Origin: Chitinophagaceae bacterium
GTDB taxonomy: Bacteria; Bacteroidota; Bacteroidia; Chitinophagales; UBA10324
Assembly: GCA_023251195.1 (NCBI GenBank)
Contig: JAHEZG010000043.1
Location: 1-16,701 of the forward strand
Reading direction: 5' to 3'
DNA: 16,701 nucleotides
The notes below the pieces were generated by a model, which worked only from the letters and a program-made list of their open reading frames with translations, was not told the origin of the DNA and searched no databases. This document shows, piece after piece, positions 7,985-14,159 of this stretch. The number at the start of each line of letters is the position of its first letter. Positions within the stretch are counted from its first letter, which is position 1. Both the position numbers and the translations under genes were made by a program.

Positions 7985-8039
7985 ACAAATTTTCTTATCG
8001 GTCTTTACTTTGTCTGAAGAATCATAAATCAATAAGCAA

Positions 8040-8819
8040 ATGGAATTATTTGATGCAATCATTAACCGCAGAACAACCAACACTGCATTTGTAAATAAAA
8101 AAATCTCACAAGAGCATTTAGACCTTTTGGTAAAAATGGCTTCACATGCACCCAGTCATTTCAATTCGCAACCGTGGAGGTTTATAGTTGTGGAAGAAGA
8201 AGATTGTATTAAAAAAATTGCAAAAATTGCCGGCAACTCCATGACTCAATTAATGGATGATGGACGATTCTGGAAGCAATACAGAAAATATTTCCGCTTC
8301 AGTGAAGAAGAAATTGAGAAAACTAAGGATGGAATTCACATTGATCATCTTCCGGCTTTTTTAAAACCTTTTGCTAAAACTATATTTTCTGAGGCCGGAG
8401 CAAAAATTATTTCCCGTTTCAGGGTTTCCAGAATTCTTGGCAATGATGAAGAAAAGTTAGTGGCAACTTCTCCCCTGTTGTTTGTGATCCTGCTCACAAA
8501 AGATGAATATAAAAAAGAAGAACTCTCCGGTTTTTATTCGGTGATATCAATGGGAGCTGTTATACAAACACTTTGGTTATCCACTACAGCAATTGGAATG
8601 GGCATGCAGTTTATTTCTACACCAGGCGAAATTCCTGAAAACTGGAAAGCAATTTCAGATATGCTGAATGTGCCGGATACTTTTGAGATGATGGCAATAT
8701 TCAGAATGGGATATACTGATAAAAATATTCCACGCCCGGTCATTGATTGGAAATCATCACAACGAAAAGATATAACTGAACTAGCTTTTAAAAATAATTT
8801 CGGAGGTTCTTTAAAATAG
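8040..8819 (+). CDS. Nitroreductase-family FMN-dependent oxidoreductase
   Basis: A 259-residue protein of the nitroreductase superfamily, whose members bind FMN and reduce nitro, quinone or other acceptors with NAD(P)H. The N-terminal FMN-binding segment is IINRRTTNTAF with Arg10-Arg11, followed by SHAPSHFNSQPWRFIVV, the strongest family motif. Near the C-terminus, SMGAVIQTLWLSTTAIGMGMQFIS and MAIFRMGY match the second FMN and dimer region. Substrate not predictable. Residues 70-130 form a charged stretch that is longer than in minimal family members. A near-consensus TACTTTG box lies about 30 bases upstream. Divergent from the response regulator. The end overlaps a doubtful antisense frame by 32 bases. 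Confidence 0.9.
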   Translation: MELFDAIINRRTTNTAFVNKKISQEHLDLLVKMASHAPSHFNSQPWRFIVVEEEDCIKKIAKIAGNSMTQLMDDGRFWKQYRKYFRFSEEEIEKTKDGIHIDHLPAFLKPFAKTIFSEAGAKIISRFRVSRILGNDEEKLVATSPLLFVILLTKDEYKKEELSGFYSVISMGAVIQTLWLSTTAIGMGMQFISTPGEIPENWKAISDMLNVPDTFEMMAIFRMGYTDKNIPRPVIDWKSSQRKDITELAFKNNFGGSLK

Positions 8820-9135
8820 AAATTCGCTTAAATGATTTGGTGGCATTATTGTGATGCTTATAAACTATACATTCAGTAATGAAAACAAATAAAGTAGTCA
8901 AATCAATTAAAGCAATAAAAGTACCTATGAAAGGAAAAAATATATTTAAAAGTAAATCCTTAAGAATAAAAATAAATTCAAGAGCTATTCCGAAAGGTGT
9001 AGATGTAAGTATTCCATTAGGGGCTTCATAAATATTATCAGCTAACAGGAGATTCTTTAATTCGACTAAATGGAATTTGAATTTTTGAATTTTTTTTTGT
9101 TTACTCCTTACATTATTTTTCAGTAATACGCTCAC
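8788..9135 (-). CDS. Doubtful hypothetical membrane protein
   Basis: An open frame of 115 codons starting at GTG. It contains no internal Met, so GTG is the only sensible start. The product has a basic N-terminus (about residues 8-20) and a long hydrophobic stretch at about residues 45-90 that could form two membrane segments, for example GIALEFIFILKDLLLNIFF and IGTFIALIDLTTLFVFI. I recognise no family. It overlaps the last 32 bases of the nitroreductase gene tail to tail. AT-rich spacer easily yields F/I/L/K/N-rich frames like this, so it may be chance. It is listed because it fills most of an otherwise empty 600-base gap. Confidence 0.3.
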   Translation of the reverse strand: MSVLLKNNVRSKQKKIQKFKFHLVELKNLLLADNIYEAPNGILTSTPFGIALEFIFILKDLLLNIFFPFIGTFIALIDLTTLFVFITECIVYKHHNNATKSFKRISILKNLRNYF

Positions 9136-9418
9136 TGATTTTTTATTATATTTTTTAATTTGATGTTTTTAATAAAATTCCCCGCAAATTATCAATTACC
9201 ATTAAATACCGGTAAAATTCAAAGTTGAAAATTGTTCACTTAACTGTTCGATGAAAGTCGAAAACACTTTATGTGTGTAAGTCACTTACCTAAGTGAGAA
9301 ATTATTTACCCAAACAAACTTACCATTTATTAAAACCAGTTCAATTTCCCTCTGAAAATATTGTTGGCAGAATTTTTATATCTCTTCCTTTAAATTCTTA
9401 AAACAAAAACACAAACAA
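9136..9418. other. Upstream region of the YtxH-led gene run
   Basis: No gene seen. It contains the inverted repeat at 9282-9297, another copy of its half-site (TCACTTA) at 9236-9242, and a TTGGCAGAATTTTTAT segment at 9364-9379 like the one before the orphan gene at 6472. These are probably the control elements of the downstream run. Confidence 0.45.
9282..9297. promoter_or_regulatory. 16-base palindrome, candidate operator
   Basis: TCACTTA-CC-TAAGTGA is a perfect inverted repeat with 7-base arms and a 2-base centre, about 120 bases before the YtxH ATG. The half-site TCACTTA also occurs 46 bases upstream at 9236-9242. This arrangement suits a dimeric regulator; which one is unknown. Confidence 0.45.
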
Positions 9419-9721
9419 ATGAAAACATCACATGTAGTAGCTGCTCTTGTTGCAGGAGCCGCTGCAGGAGCAGCAGTCGGACTTTTATTCGCACCGGATA
9501 AGGGTTCAAAAACAAGAAAGAAATTATCTGAGGCTGGTGCTGATTTAGCCGGAACGCTGAAAGATAAATTTGATTCAATGGTTAACAGCGCCCTCTTTAC
9601 TTATGAAGAAGCAAAAGACGGATACGAGGGATTAAAAGACAAAGTATCTGACATAAAAGATAAGGCATCGAACGGCATACATCAGATTTCTGATACTGCT
9701 AAATCATTAACATCGAAATAA
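9419..9721 (+). CDS. YtxH-domain stress protein
   Basis: A 100-residue YtxH-type protein. A glycine/alanine-rich hydrophobic helix (about residues 6-26, VVAALVAGAAAGAAVGLLF) is followed directly by the signature LLFAPDKGSKTRKK. A long charged amphipathic tail (residues 45-100, rich in Lys, Asp and Glu) likely forms a coiled coil. YtxH proteins are small single-span membrane proteins tied to stress responses; their mechanism is not known. The start ATG follows an A-rich leader (ACAAACAA), usual for Bacteroidota. It heads a same-strand run with short gaps (25 bases to the next gene), so it is probably the first gene of an operon. Confidence 0.85.
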   Translation: MKTSHVVAALVAGAAAGAAVGLLFAPDKGSKTRKKLSEAGADLAGTLKDKFDSMVNSALFTYEEAKDGYEGLKDKVSDIKDKASNGIHQISDTAKSLTSK

Positions 9722-9746
9722 ACCAGCTATCTGAAAACCAATAACA

Positions 9747-10067
9747 ATGGAAGCAATTCTTAAAAAAGCCGGTGAGTATTTAGAAACCCGAATGGAAATA
9801 GTGCGATTGAAAACAGTTGACAAATCATCTGAAATTATTTCAACCGCACTTTCTGAATTGGTCATGATCATTGTTATTGGTTTATCAATTTCAATTCTAA
9901 GTGTTGGACTTTCTATTCTGATTGGTTCTGCTATCGGGGCTATGTATCTGGGCTTTTTTATTGTGGGTGGTTGCTACGCCTTTGTTGCAATTTTTCTTTT
10001 TGTATTTCGGAAAGAATGGCTCCGCGGATATTTCCGAAATCTTATGCTCGATAAAATATTAAGCTGA
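9747..10067 (+). CDS. Holin superfamily III-like membrane protein
   Basis: A 106-residue inner-membrane protein that resembles the phage holin family (superfamily III, YqjE-like). A charged N-terminal amphipathic segment (ILKKAGEYLETRMEIVRLKT) is followed by two hydrophobic helices, about residues 38-60 and 66-90, and a short basic tail (FRKEWLRGYFRN). Despite the family name nothing here suggests a phage; chromosomal members typically sit beside DUF883/YtxH-type proteins in stress loci. It starts 25 bases after the YtxH gene, and its TGA overlaps the next ATG (TGATG at 10065-10069), indicating translational coupling. Confidence 0.8.
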   Translation: MEAILKKAGEYLETRMEIVRLKTVDKSSEIISTALSELVMIIVIGLSISILSVGLSILIGSAIGAMYLGFFIVGGCYAFVAIFLFVFRKEWLRGYFRNLMLDKILS

Positions 10068-10477
10068 TGAATAAGCTAACATCGGAAGAAAAATTGAAAT
10101 CACTGATTCTCCTCGCTGAAGAAAAGAAGTTGCGATTGGAATATGAATTAACAGAGGATGCAAATGAATTAATTGAAAGCATAAAACCCGGCAACCTGAT
10201 TAAAAAAAGTGTTGGTTCATTTATGCAATCGGATCATTTAAAAGAGAATGCCCTGAAAGCAGGTGCCGGATTAACTGCCGGATTTCTGCTGCGAAAAGTT
10301 CTGTTAAGAAACCTGAGGAAAACAATTTTTTCAGGTGTTGTTGGGTTTGCCTTAAACCAGGGAATAAATTATGTGGTGAATAAAAACAATGAAAAGAAAT
10401 TAATGAAACGGGAATCAGAAAAGATTAATCACAATCTGAATGGAATGAAAAATAAAGAACTGACTGATGTTGCCTGA
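10067..10477 (+). CDS. Unknown protein coupled to the holin-like gene
   Basis: A 136-residue protein without a family I can name. The N-terminal third is charged and helical (SEEKLKSLILLAEEKKLRLEYE). A central section (about residues 62-105) has glycine-rich, moderately hydrophobic helices (LKAGAGLTAGFLLRKVLL and TIFSGVVGFALNQGINYVV) that could associate with the membrane. The C-terminus is strongly basic. Its ATG overlaps the TGA of the holin-like gene by one base. By position it corresponds to the third gene, yqjK, in the enterobacterial yqjD-yqjE-yqjK cluster; that is an analogy of layout, not demonstrated homology. A partner of the holin-like protein is the simplest reading. Confidence 0.75.
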   Translation: MNKLTSEEKLKSLILLAEEKKLRLEYELTEDANELIESIKPGNLIKKSVGSFMQSDHLKENALKAGAGLTAGFLLRKVLLRNLRKTIFSGVVGFALNQGINYVVNKNNEKKLMKRESEKINHNLNGMKNKELTDVA

Positions 10478-10515
10478 TTTTTAAAATAAAATTTTAAATC
10501 TAAAAAAACTGAAAC

Positions 10516-10713
10516 ATGACAAAGTATTCAAAAAAGAGTGAAGACAAAGTTCACAAAGCAATGCACGAAATGAAGGAAGGAACTTTAAGAAGCGGCGGAA
10601 GTGGTAAGAAAGTAACGAACCCGAAACAGGCAATTGCAATTGGCTTATCAGAAGCAAGAAAAGAAGGAGCCAAAGTTCCTGCAGCAAAAAAACCTTCTGA
10701 ATCAAAAAGATAA
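10516..10713 (+). CDS. DUF6496-like small basic protein
   Basis: A 65-residue, strongly basic protein. The pattern KKSEDKVHKAMHEMKEGTLR, then SGGSGKKVTNPKQAIAIGLSEARKEGAKV, is that of small proteins annotated DUF6496 or as plasmid-stabilisation-like. Their function is unknown; the lysine/glycine content and the conserved KQAIAIGLSEAR helix could suit nucleic-acid binding. The start ATG follows an A-rich leader (CTGAAAC). It lies 38 bases after the preceding gene in the same run, which suggests co-expression with the stress proteins around it. Confidence 0.78.
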   Translation: MTKYSKKSEDKVHKAMHEMKEGTLRSGGSGKKVTNPKQAIAIGLSEARKEGAKVPAAKKPSESKR

Positions 10714-10788
10714 ACTCCGATAAAAAATCATCATTAAATGCTGAATCAATTTTTAAAAAATAAAATTCTCAACCTTAAAAACAACTTT

Positions 10789-11217
10789 ATGAAAGCAGTA
10801 CGATTAATTCTCGCCATCATTTTCATGTATTCCGTTCTTTCCATTTCAGCCTGTAAAAATGCCGGAAAGGATAATATGTATAAAGATGATTCCACAATGA
10901 CTGTTAAAGAAGAACAAAAAACAGAAGAGCAAATTCAGGAATTGAAACAGGAGAAAGAAGATGTAAAAAACAAGATGGATGCTACAGTCAAAAAGCTGGA
11001 TACCCAAATAGATGAACTGAACATGCAAATTTCAAAAGCAAAAGCCAACGATAAGAAGGACCTTGAATTGAGAAAAACCAAACTTGAAAAGGACCGCGAC
11101 AAATTCAAAAGAGAAATAGACGAGATACCAAACAAAATGGATAACGAATGGAAAGACTTTAAGCGTGCTGCGAATGAGGCAATTGACAGTGTACAGTCCT
11201 ATCTGGATCTGAAATAA
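10789..11217 (+). CDS. Coiled-coil lipoprotein
   Basis: A 142-residue predicted lipoprotein. From the ATG at 10789 the N-terminus has a basic start (MKAVR), a hydrophobic core and a lipobox SISAC, with Cys at about residue 22 as the lipid-bearing residue. The rest, about residues 38-140, is almost wholly charged and helical (KTEEQIQELKQEKEDVKNK, later DLELRKTKLEKDRDKFKRE) and should form a long coiled coil. The frame also opens 51 bases earlier at ATG 10738, but that would put 17 extra residues before the signal peptide, so the inner start is chosen. Probably periplasmic, anchored in the outer membrane. Function unknown; its place in the stress run suggests an envelope role. Confidence 0.78.
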   Translation: MKAVRLILAIIFMYSVLSISACKNAGKDNMYKDDSTMTVKEEQKTEEQIQELKQEKEDVKNKMDATVKKLDTQIDELNMQISKAKANDKKDLELRKTKLEKDRDKFKREIDEIPNKMDNEWKDFKRAANEAIDSVQSYLDLK

Positions 11218-11268
11218 ATTGACTCGTTTGATTACCTGAAGAAAAGTACTCTTTCTAAAATAAATAAA

Positions 11269-11763
11269 ATGAAAACAACAGTTGGAGTTTACGATGATCA
11301 TGAGCGGGCATTAGATGCCGCAAATTATTTAAGCGTTGCCGGGTTTGCGATGCAATCAGTTTCAATTATTGGTGTCCGCAATCATCTGGAAAATGATGAG
11401 AAGATATTAACCGATAAAAGAATAACCACAATGGTAGCGGGTGAAGTAGGTGTGGGTGCGGCTATTGGTTCCACAGTCGGGTTACTTACCGGGATTGGAA
11501 TTATTGCAATTCCCGGTATAGGATTATTATTCGGAGCAGGAGCAATTGTGGGTGCACTTGTGGGATTGGATGCAGGATTAATTGGTGGAAGCATTGCCGC
11601 AGCCTTATCAATTGGTGCAATGAAATCCGATCATGAAACATACGACAGACATATTAAAGAAGGTCACTATCTCTTAATCGTGAATGGAAGTGATGACGAT
11701 GCTGCTAAAGCAAAAGAACTGTTACTCAAGCATGATTTACATCTTGAACTCAAAATTCATTAA
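11269..11763 (+). CDS. Glycine-rich general stress protein (YflT/DUF1269-like)
   Basis: A 164-residue protein. The N-terminus (MKTTVGVYDDHERALDAANYLSVAG) has the form of the heat-induced YflT/GsP17M domain, in which a short alpha/beta unit starts with a V-G-V/F-x-x strand. A long glycine-alanine hydrophobic region follows (about residues 60-118, with GAAIGSTVGLLTGIGIIAIPGIG), resembling the glycine-zipper segments of membrane-associated stress proteins. The C-terminal part (EGHYLLIVNGSDDDAAKAKELL) returns to an alpha/beta pattern similar to the N-terminal unit. Role not established for the family. The ATG follows AATAAA, and the gene ends 16 bases before the DksA-like ATG. Confidence 0.78.
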   Translation: MKTTVGVYDDHERALDAANYLSVAGFAMQSVSIIGVRNHLENDEKILTDKRITTMVAGEVGVGAAIGSTVGLLTGIGIIAIPGIGLLFGAGAIVGALVGLDAGLIGGSIAAALSIGAMKSDHETYDRHIKEGHYLLIVNGSDDDAAKAKELLLKHDLHLELKIH

Positions 11764-11779
11764 ACTTATAATTATAATA

Positions 11780-12145
11780 ATGAACACCATTTCCCAATCT
11801 GTAAAAAGATATTCAAAAGAAGTGCTGAGTGAATTTAAATCACTGCTCGTAAAAAAACAGGAGATTGCTGAGGCGGAGGCAGCAAAGTTGCTACAGGAAC
11901 TTAATCGCCTTCGAGAAGAAGAAACAGAGGCATTTCGCTTTATGGAAACACCATCAGATGATTCGCCGGCGGAATTAAAAGTTGCACTTCAACGACAACA
12001 GAAAATTTTAATGGCAACACAGTTTGCATTGCAGCGAATTGAAAATGGAGTATATGGAATCTGCAGTGTTACAGGAAACCTCATTCCCGTTGAGCGGTTA
12101 CGGGCAATTCCTTATACCACTGTATGTATAGAGGCGCGGCAATAA
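11780..12145 (+). CDS. DksA/TraR-like protein with degenerate zinc site
   Basis: A 121-residue protein of the DksA/TraR type. An N-terminal coiled coil (about residues 10-80, ALKVALQRQQKILMATQ region) precedes the C-terminal segment RIENGVYGICSVTGNLIPVERLRAIPYTTVCIEARQ-like (read at residues 86-121). DksA binds RNA polymerase through its secondary channel and adjusts transcription with ppGpp. The canonical C-x2-C...C-x2-C zinc finger keeps only the first Cys of each pair (Cys in GICSVTG and in TTVCIEA); the second of each is Thr and Ala. Such degenerate forms are familiar in Bacteroidota, so this is probably functional without a normal zinc site. The frame also opens upstream at 11684, inside the stress gene; the ATG at 11780 is preferred. 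Last gene of the tight run. Confidence 0.82.
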   Translation: MNTISQSVKRYSKEVLSEFKSLLVKKQEIAEAEAAKLLQELNRLREEETEAFRFMETPSDDSPAELKVALQRQQKILMATQFALQRIENGVYGICSVTGNLIPVERLRAIPYTTVCIEARQ

Positions 12146-12447
12146 TTATTTAAGCGCGATTTTAAAATTTGCATTGCAGCATATAACGATTTTATTTTTT
12201 TATTCAATGCCCTTTCCTTCCGGTGGTTGGCTGTCAAAAGGGTGAAACACATTAACCGTTTTTAAATAACTTGTATAATAAAATCCCCACAGTAACCGGG
12301 GAAATGACTTTGCATTTTCCTTTTTTATTTTACAATACTGTTTCAGCATTGTCTTATTCTTATTCAGCAGTGTTATCGACGCGTAAAAGATGTTTTAATA
12401 TTTTCAGGGGCTTTTTTTGTTTAAAACATTTTATAAAAACAAACACA
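12146..12447. other. Leader region between DksA-like and receiver genes
   Basis: No separate gene is seen. The receiver frame continues upstream to 12271 through a TTG, but those 59 codons lack any receiver pattern. A short hairpin TCCCC...GGGGA is present near 12285-12304. No TAnnTTTG box with good spacing was found, so I cannot place the promoter. Confidence 0.4.
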
Positions 12448-12873
12448 ATGGACAGAAAAATCAAGTGCTTGCTGGTAGATGATGACAAAGACGATTTTGA
12501 TTTTTTTCAAGATGCTGTCAATGACACAAATAATGAACATAGGAATTTATCCATAGAGCTGTCTTGGGTTAACAGCGCAGAAAAAGCGCTTCATAAATTA
12601 AATGGCAATGGAAATTTTATTCCTGATTACATTTTTCTTGACCTGAATATGCCCCTTCGTTCAGGGAAAGAATGCCTGACTGATTTAAAATCAATACCCA
12701 CTCTCAAAACAATTCCTGTGATTATTTATTCCACCTCATCTGATCCTGCAGAAATAAGAGAGACCAAATCAATGGGAGCAAATGCTTTTTTAATTAAACC
12801 AATGAGTCTTTCAATACTCTCTGAAGCGCTTTACGATTATTTCCTGACTGGTAAATCGTACTTGTTTTTCTGA
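12448..12873 (+). CDS. Single-domain response regulator (receiver only)
   Basis: A 141-residue CheY-like receiver without output domain. Residues seen: acidic cluster Asp11-Asp13 in LLVDDDKDD, phosphoacceptor Asp65 in YIFLDLNMP, switch Ser95/Thr96 in IIYSTSSDP, and Lys117-Pro118 in FLIKPMS. The ATG at 12448 follows an A-rich leader (AAACACA). It shares the L-N/I-MP...GKECL and STSS-x-P-x-x-I motifs with the receiver at 7455-7919, so the two belong to one subgroup, likely rcp1-like receivers serving multi-sensor kinases. It lies 302 bases after the DksA-like gene and probably has its own promoter. The kinase partner is not in the window. Confidence 0.92.
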   Translation: MDRKIKCLLVDDDKDDFDFFQDAVNDTNNEHRNLSIELSWVNSAEKALHKLNGNGNFIPDYIFLDLNMPLRSGKECLTDLKSIPTLKTIPVIIYSTSSDPAEIRETKSMGANAFLIKPMSLSILSEALYDYFLTGKSYLFF

Positions 12874-12992
12874 TAAAAAATTTGTCCGGAAGAAGAATGT
12901 CAATTTCAACTGAATGAGATTTGTTTCTGAAAACGACAAGGGTTACATACTTTAATTCAGTTAACTTTACTTTTCATTCATACAGTTTTTTT

Positions 12993-13661
12993 ATGGAATC
13001 GCACATTGTAAAAATCTTAGACACAGAGTTTATCAATATTAATGTCAAGCGTTTTGTGGTTGAGAAACCGAAGAATTATAAGTTCATTCCCGGACAGGCA
13101 ACAGAAATTTCAATTAACAAATCCGGTTGGGGAAATGAATTGCGCCCCTTCACTTTTACATCGCTGAACGAATGGAAGCACCTGGAATTTACCATTAAAA
13201 TTTACAGCGATCACAAGGGTGTTACCAACGAACTCGGTAAAACCAACAAGGGAGAAGAATTAATTCTGCACGATATATTCGGAGCCATTCAATACAACGG
13301 ACCGGGTGTGTTCATTGCGGGCGGAGCGGGTGTTACACCATTCATTGCCATTATTCGTTCGCTGCAAAAAGAAAAAAAGCTGCAGCACAACTCTCTTATT
13401 TTTTCAAACCGCACTTCCGATGATGTATTTATGGATAAGGAATTCAGCGATTTGCTTGGAAATAATTTTATCAAAGTGTTTACACACGAAAATGTTATTG
13501 GCTTTCTTGATCACCGCATTGACCGCAATATGCTGATAACATTTGTGCACGATTTCGATCAGCACTTTTATGTGTGCGGACCTGATGACTTTGTTAAAAA
13601 TATTAATTCGCTGCTGCTTGATCTTGGCGCAAAACCAAGTGCCGTTGTTTTTGAAAAGTAG
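12993..13661 (+). CDS. Ferredoxin/flavodoxin-reductase-like FAD/NAD(P) oxidoreductase
   Basis: A 222-residue flavoprotein of the ferredoxin-NADP reductase superfamily. The N-terminal beta-barrel binds FAD through RPFTFTSL (the RxYS/T-type motif, near residue 50). The NAD(P) domain begins at FIAGGAGVTPFIAI (about residues 108-121) and ends with FYVCGPDDFVKNI (about residues 191-203). There is no [2Fe-2S] domain, so electrons must pass to or from a separate carrier. The frame extends to 12921, but the ATG at 12993 gives the usual N-terminus. A TACTTTTC segment about 20 bases upstream resembles a -7 box with one mismatch. Together with the nitroreductase it gives the region a redox component; a direct partnership is inference. 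Confidence 0.88.
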   Translation: MESHIVKILDTEFININVKRFVVEKPKNYKFIPGQATEISINKSGWGNELRPFTFTSLNEWKHLEFTIKIYSDHKGVTNELGKTNKGEELILHDIFGAIQYNGPGVFIAGGAGVTPFIAIIRSLQKEKKLQHNSLIFSNRTSDDVFMDKEFSDLLGNNFIKVFTHENVIGFLDHRIDRNMLITFVHDFDQHFYVCGPDDFVKNINSLLLDLGAKPSAVVFEK

Positions 13662-13721
13662 AAACTAACGCTTTGTTACATCGCACAATAACATTAGCAT
13701 ATCATTTGTTGAAATGAAAGC

Positions 13722-14114
13722 ATGTTGCACTCACAAATTATATCACTCTTCATTCTTGCAATACCCGTAGCATGTATATCATGGACATTTACACACGAAG
13801 AAATTTTTAAAGAAGTGCATAACTACTGTGTGAAGCGAAGTTTGAACGACAAGTTATTATACCGCAGAAAATTCTTTTACATGCTCAACTGCGAATATTG
13901 TTTCAGCCACTACATTACCATTGCCATTCTTTTTTTAACCGGATACAAATTATTATTTACCGGTTGGGTTGGCTACTTGGTTTCAGGATTTTCACTTGTT
14001 TGGATTGCTAATATATACATGGGGCTTTATAACATGATTCGGATTAACCTGAAGAAAGAAAAACTGGAAACAGAAATTGAAGAGCACCAACTGAAAGAGC
14101 AAACAAAAAAATAA
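13722..14114 (+). CDS. Hypothetical membrane protein with CEYC motif
   Basis: A 130-residue predicted inner-membrane protein. Hydrophobic segments lie at about residues 4-22 (ISLFILAIPVACISWTF), 65-80 and 82-105. Between the first and second is a conserved-looking YMLNCEYCFSHY with a CxxC pair, reminiscent of the C-x-x-C before a membrane helix in DUF1360-type proteins; I regard that relation as possible only. The C-terminus is a charged helix ending in lysines. It starts 61 bases after the flavoprotein and may be co-transcribed with it. The CxxC pair could bind a metal or undergo thiol chemistry. It converges on the SRPBCC gene. Confidence 0.72.
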   Translation: MLHSQIISLFILAIPVACISWTFTHEEIFKEVHNYCVKRSLNDKLLYRRKFFYMLNCEYCFSHYITIAILFLTGYKLLFTGWVGYLVSGFSLVWIANIYMGLYNMIRINLKKEKLETEIEEHQLKEQTKK

Positions 14115-14159
14115 AAGAAACTAACCGGTTACCATACAGTTACCAATCAACAGTTCACA

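Noticed and set aside
6307..7991. 14-base inverted match (AATTTGTGAGTGAT at 6307-6320 and its complement at 7978-7991) as ends of a transposon
   Set aside because: A match of this length between two places in an AT-rich window of this size is expected about once by chance, and there is no transposase between them.
9364..9379. Sigma-54 promoter before the YtxH gene
   Set aside because: The -24 GG is present, but the nearly invariant GC ten bases later is AT here and in the related segment at 6432-6447.
9747..10477. Holin-like gene as evidence of a prophage
   Set aside because: No endolysin, structural, integrase or terminase gene is nearby. Holin-superfamily-III proteins are common in chromosomal stress loci.
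11382..11594. Minus-strand proline/isoleucine-rich frame inside the YflT-like gene
   Set aside because: It is the mirror of the glycine-rich coding region on the plus strand and has no support of its own.
12271..12447. 59-codon N-terminal extension of the second response regulator
   Set aside because: It begins at TTG, lacks any domain pattern and precedes an ATG that gives a normal receiver N-terminus.
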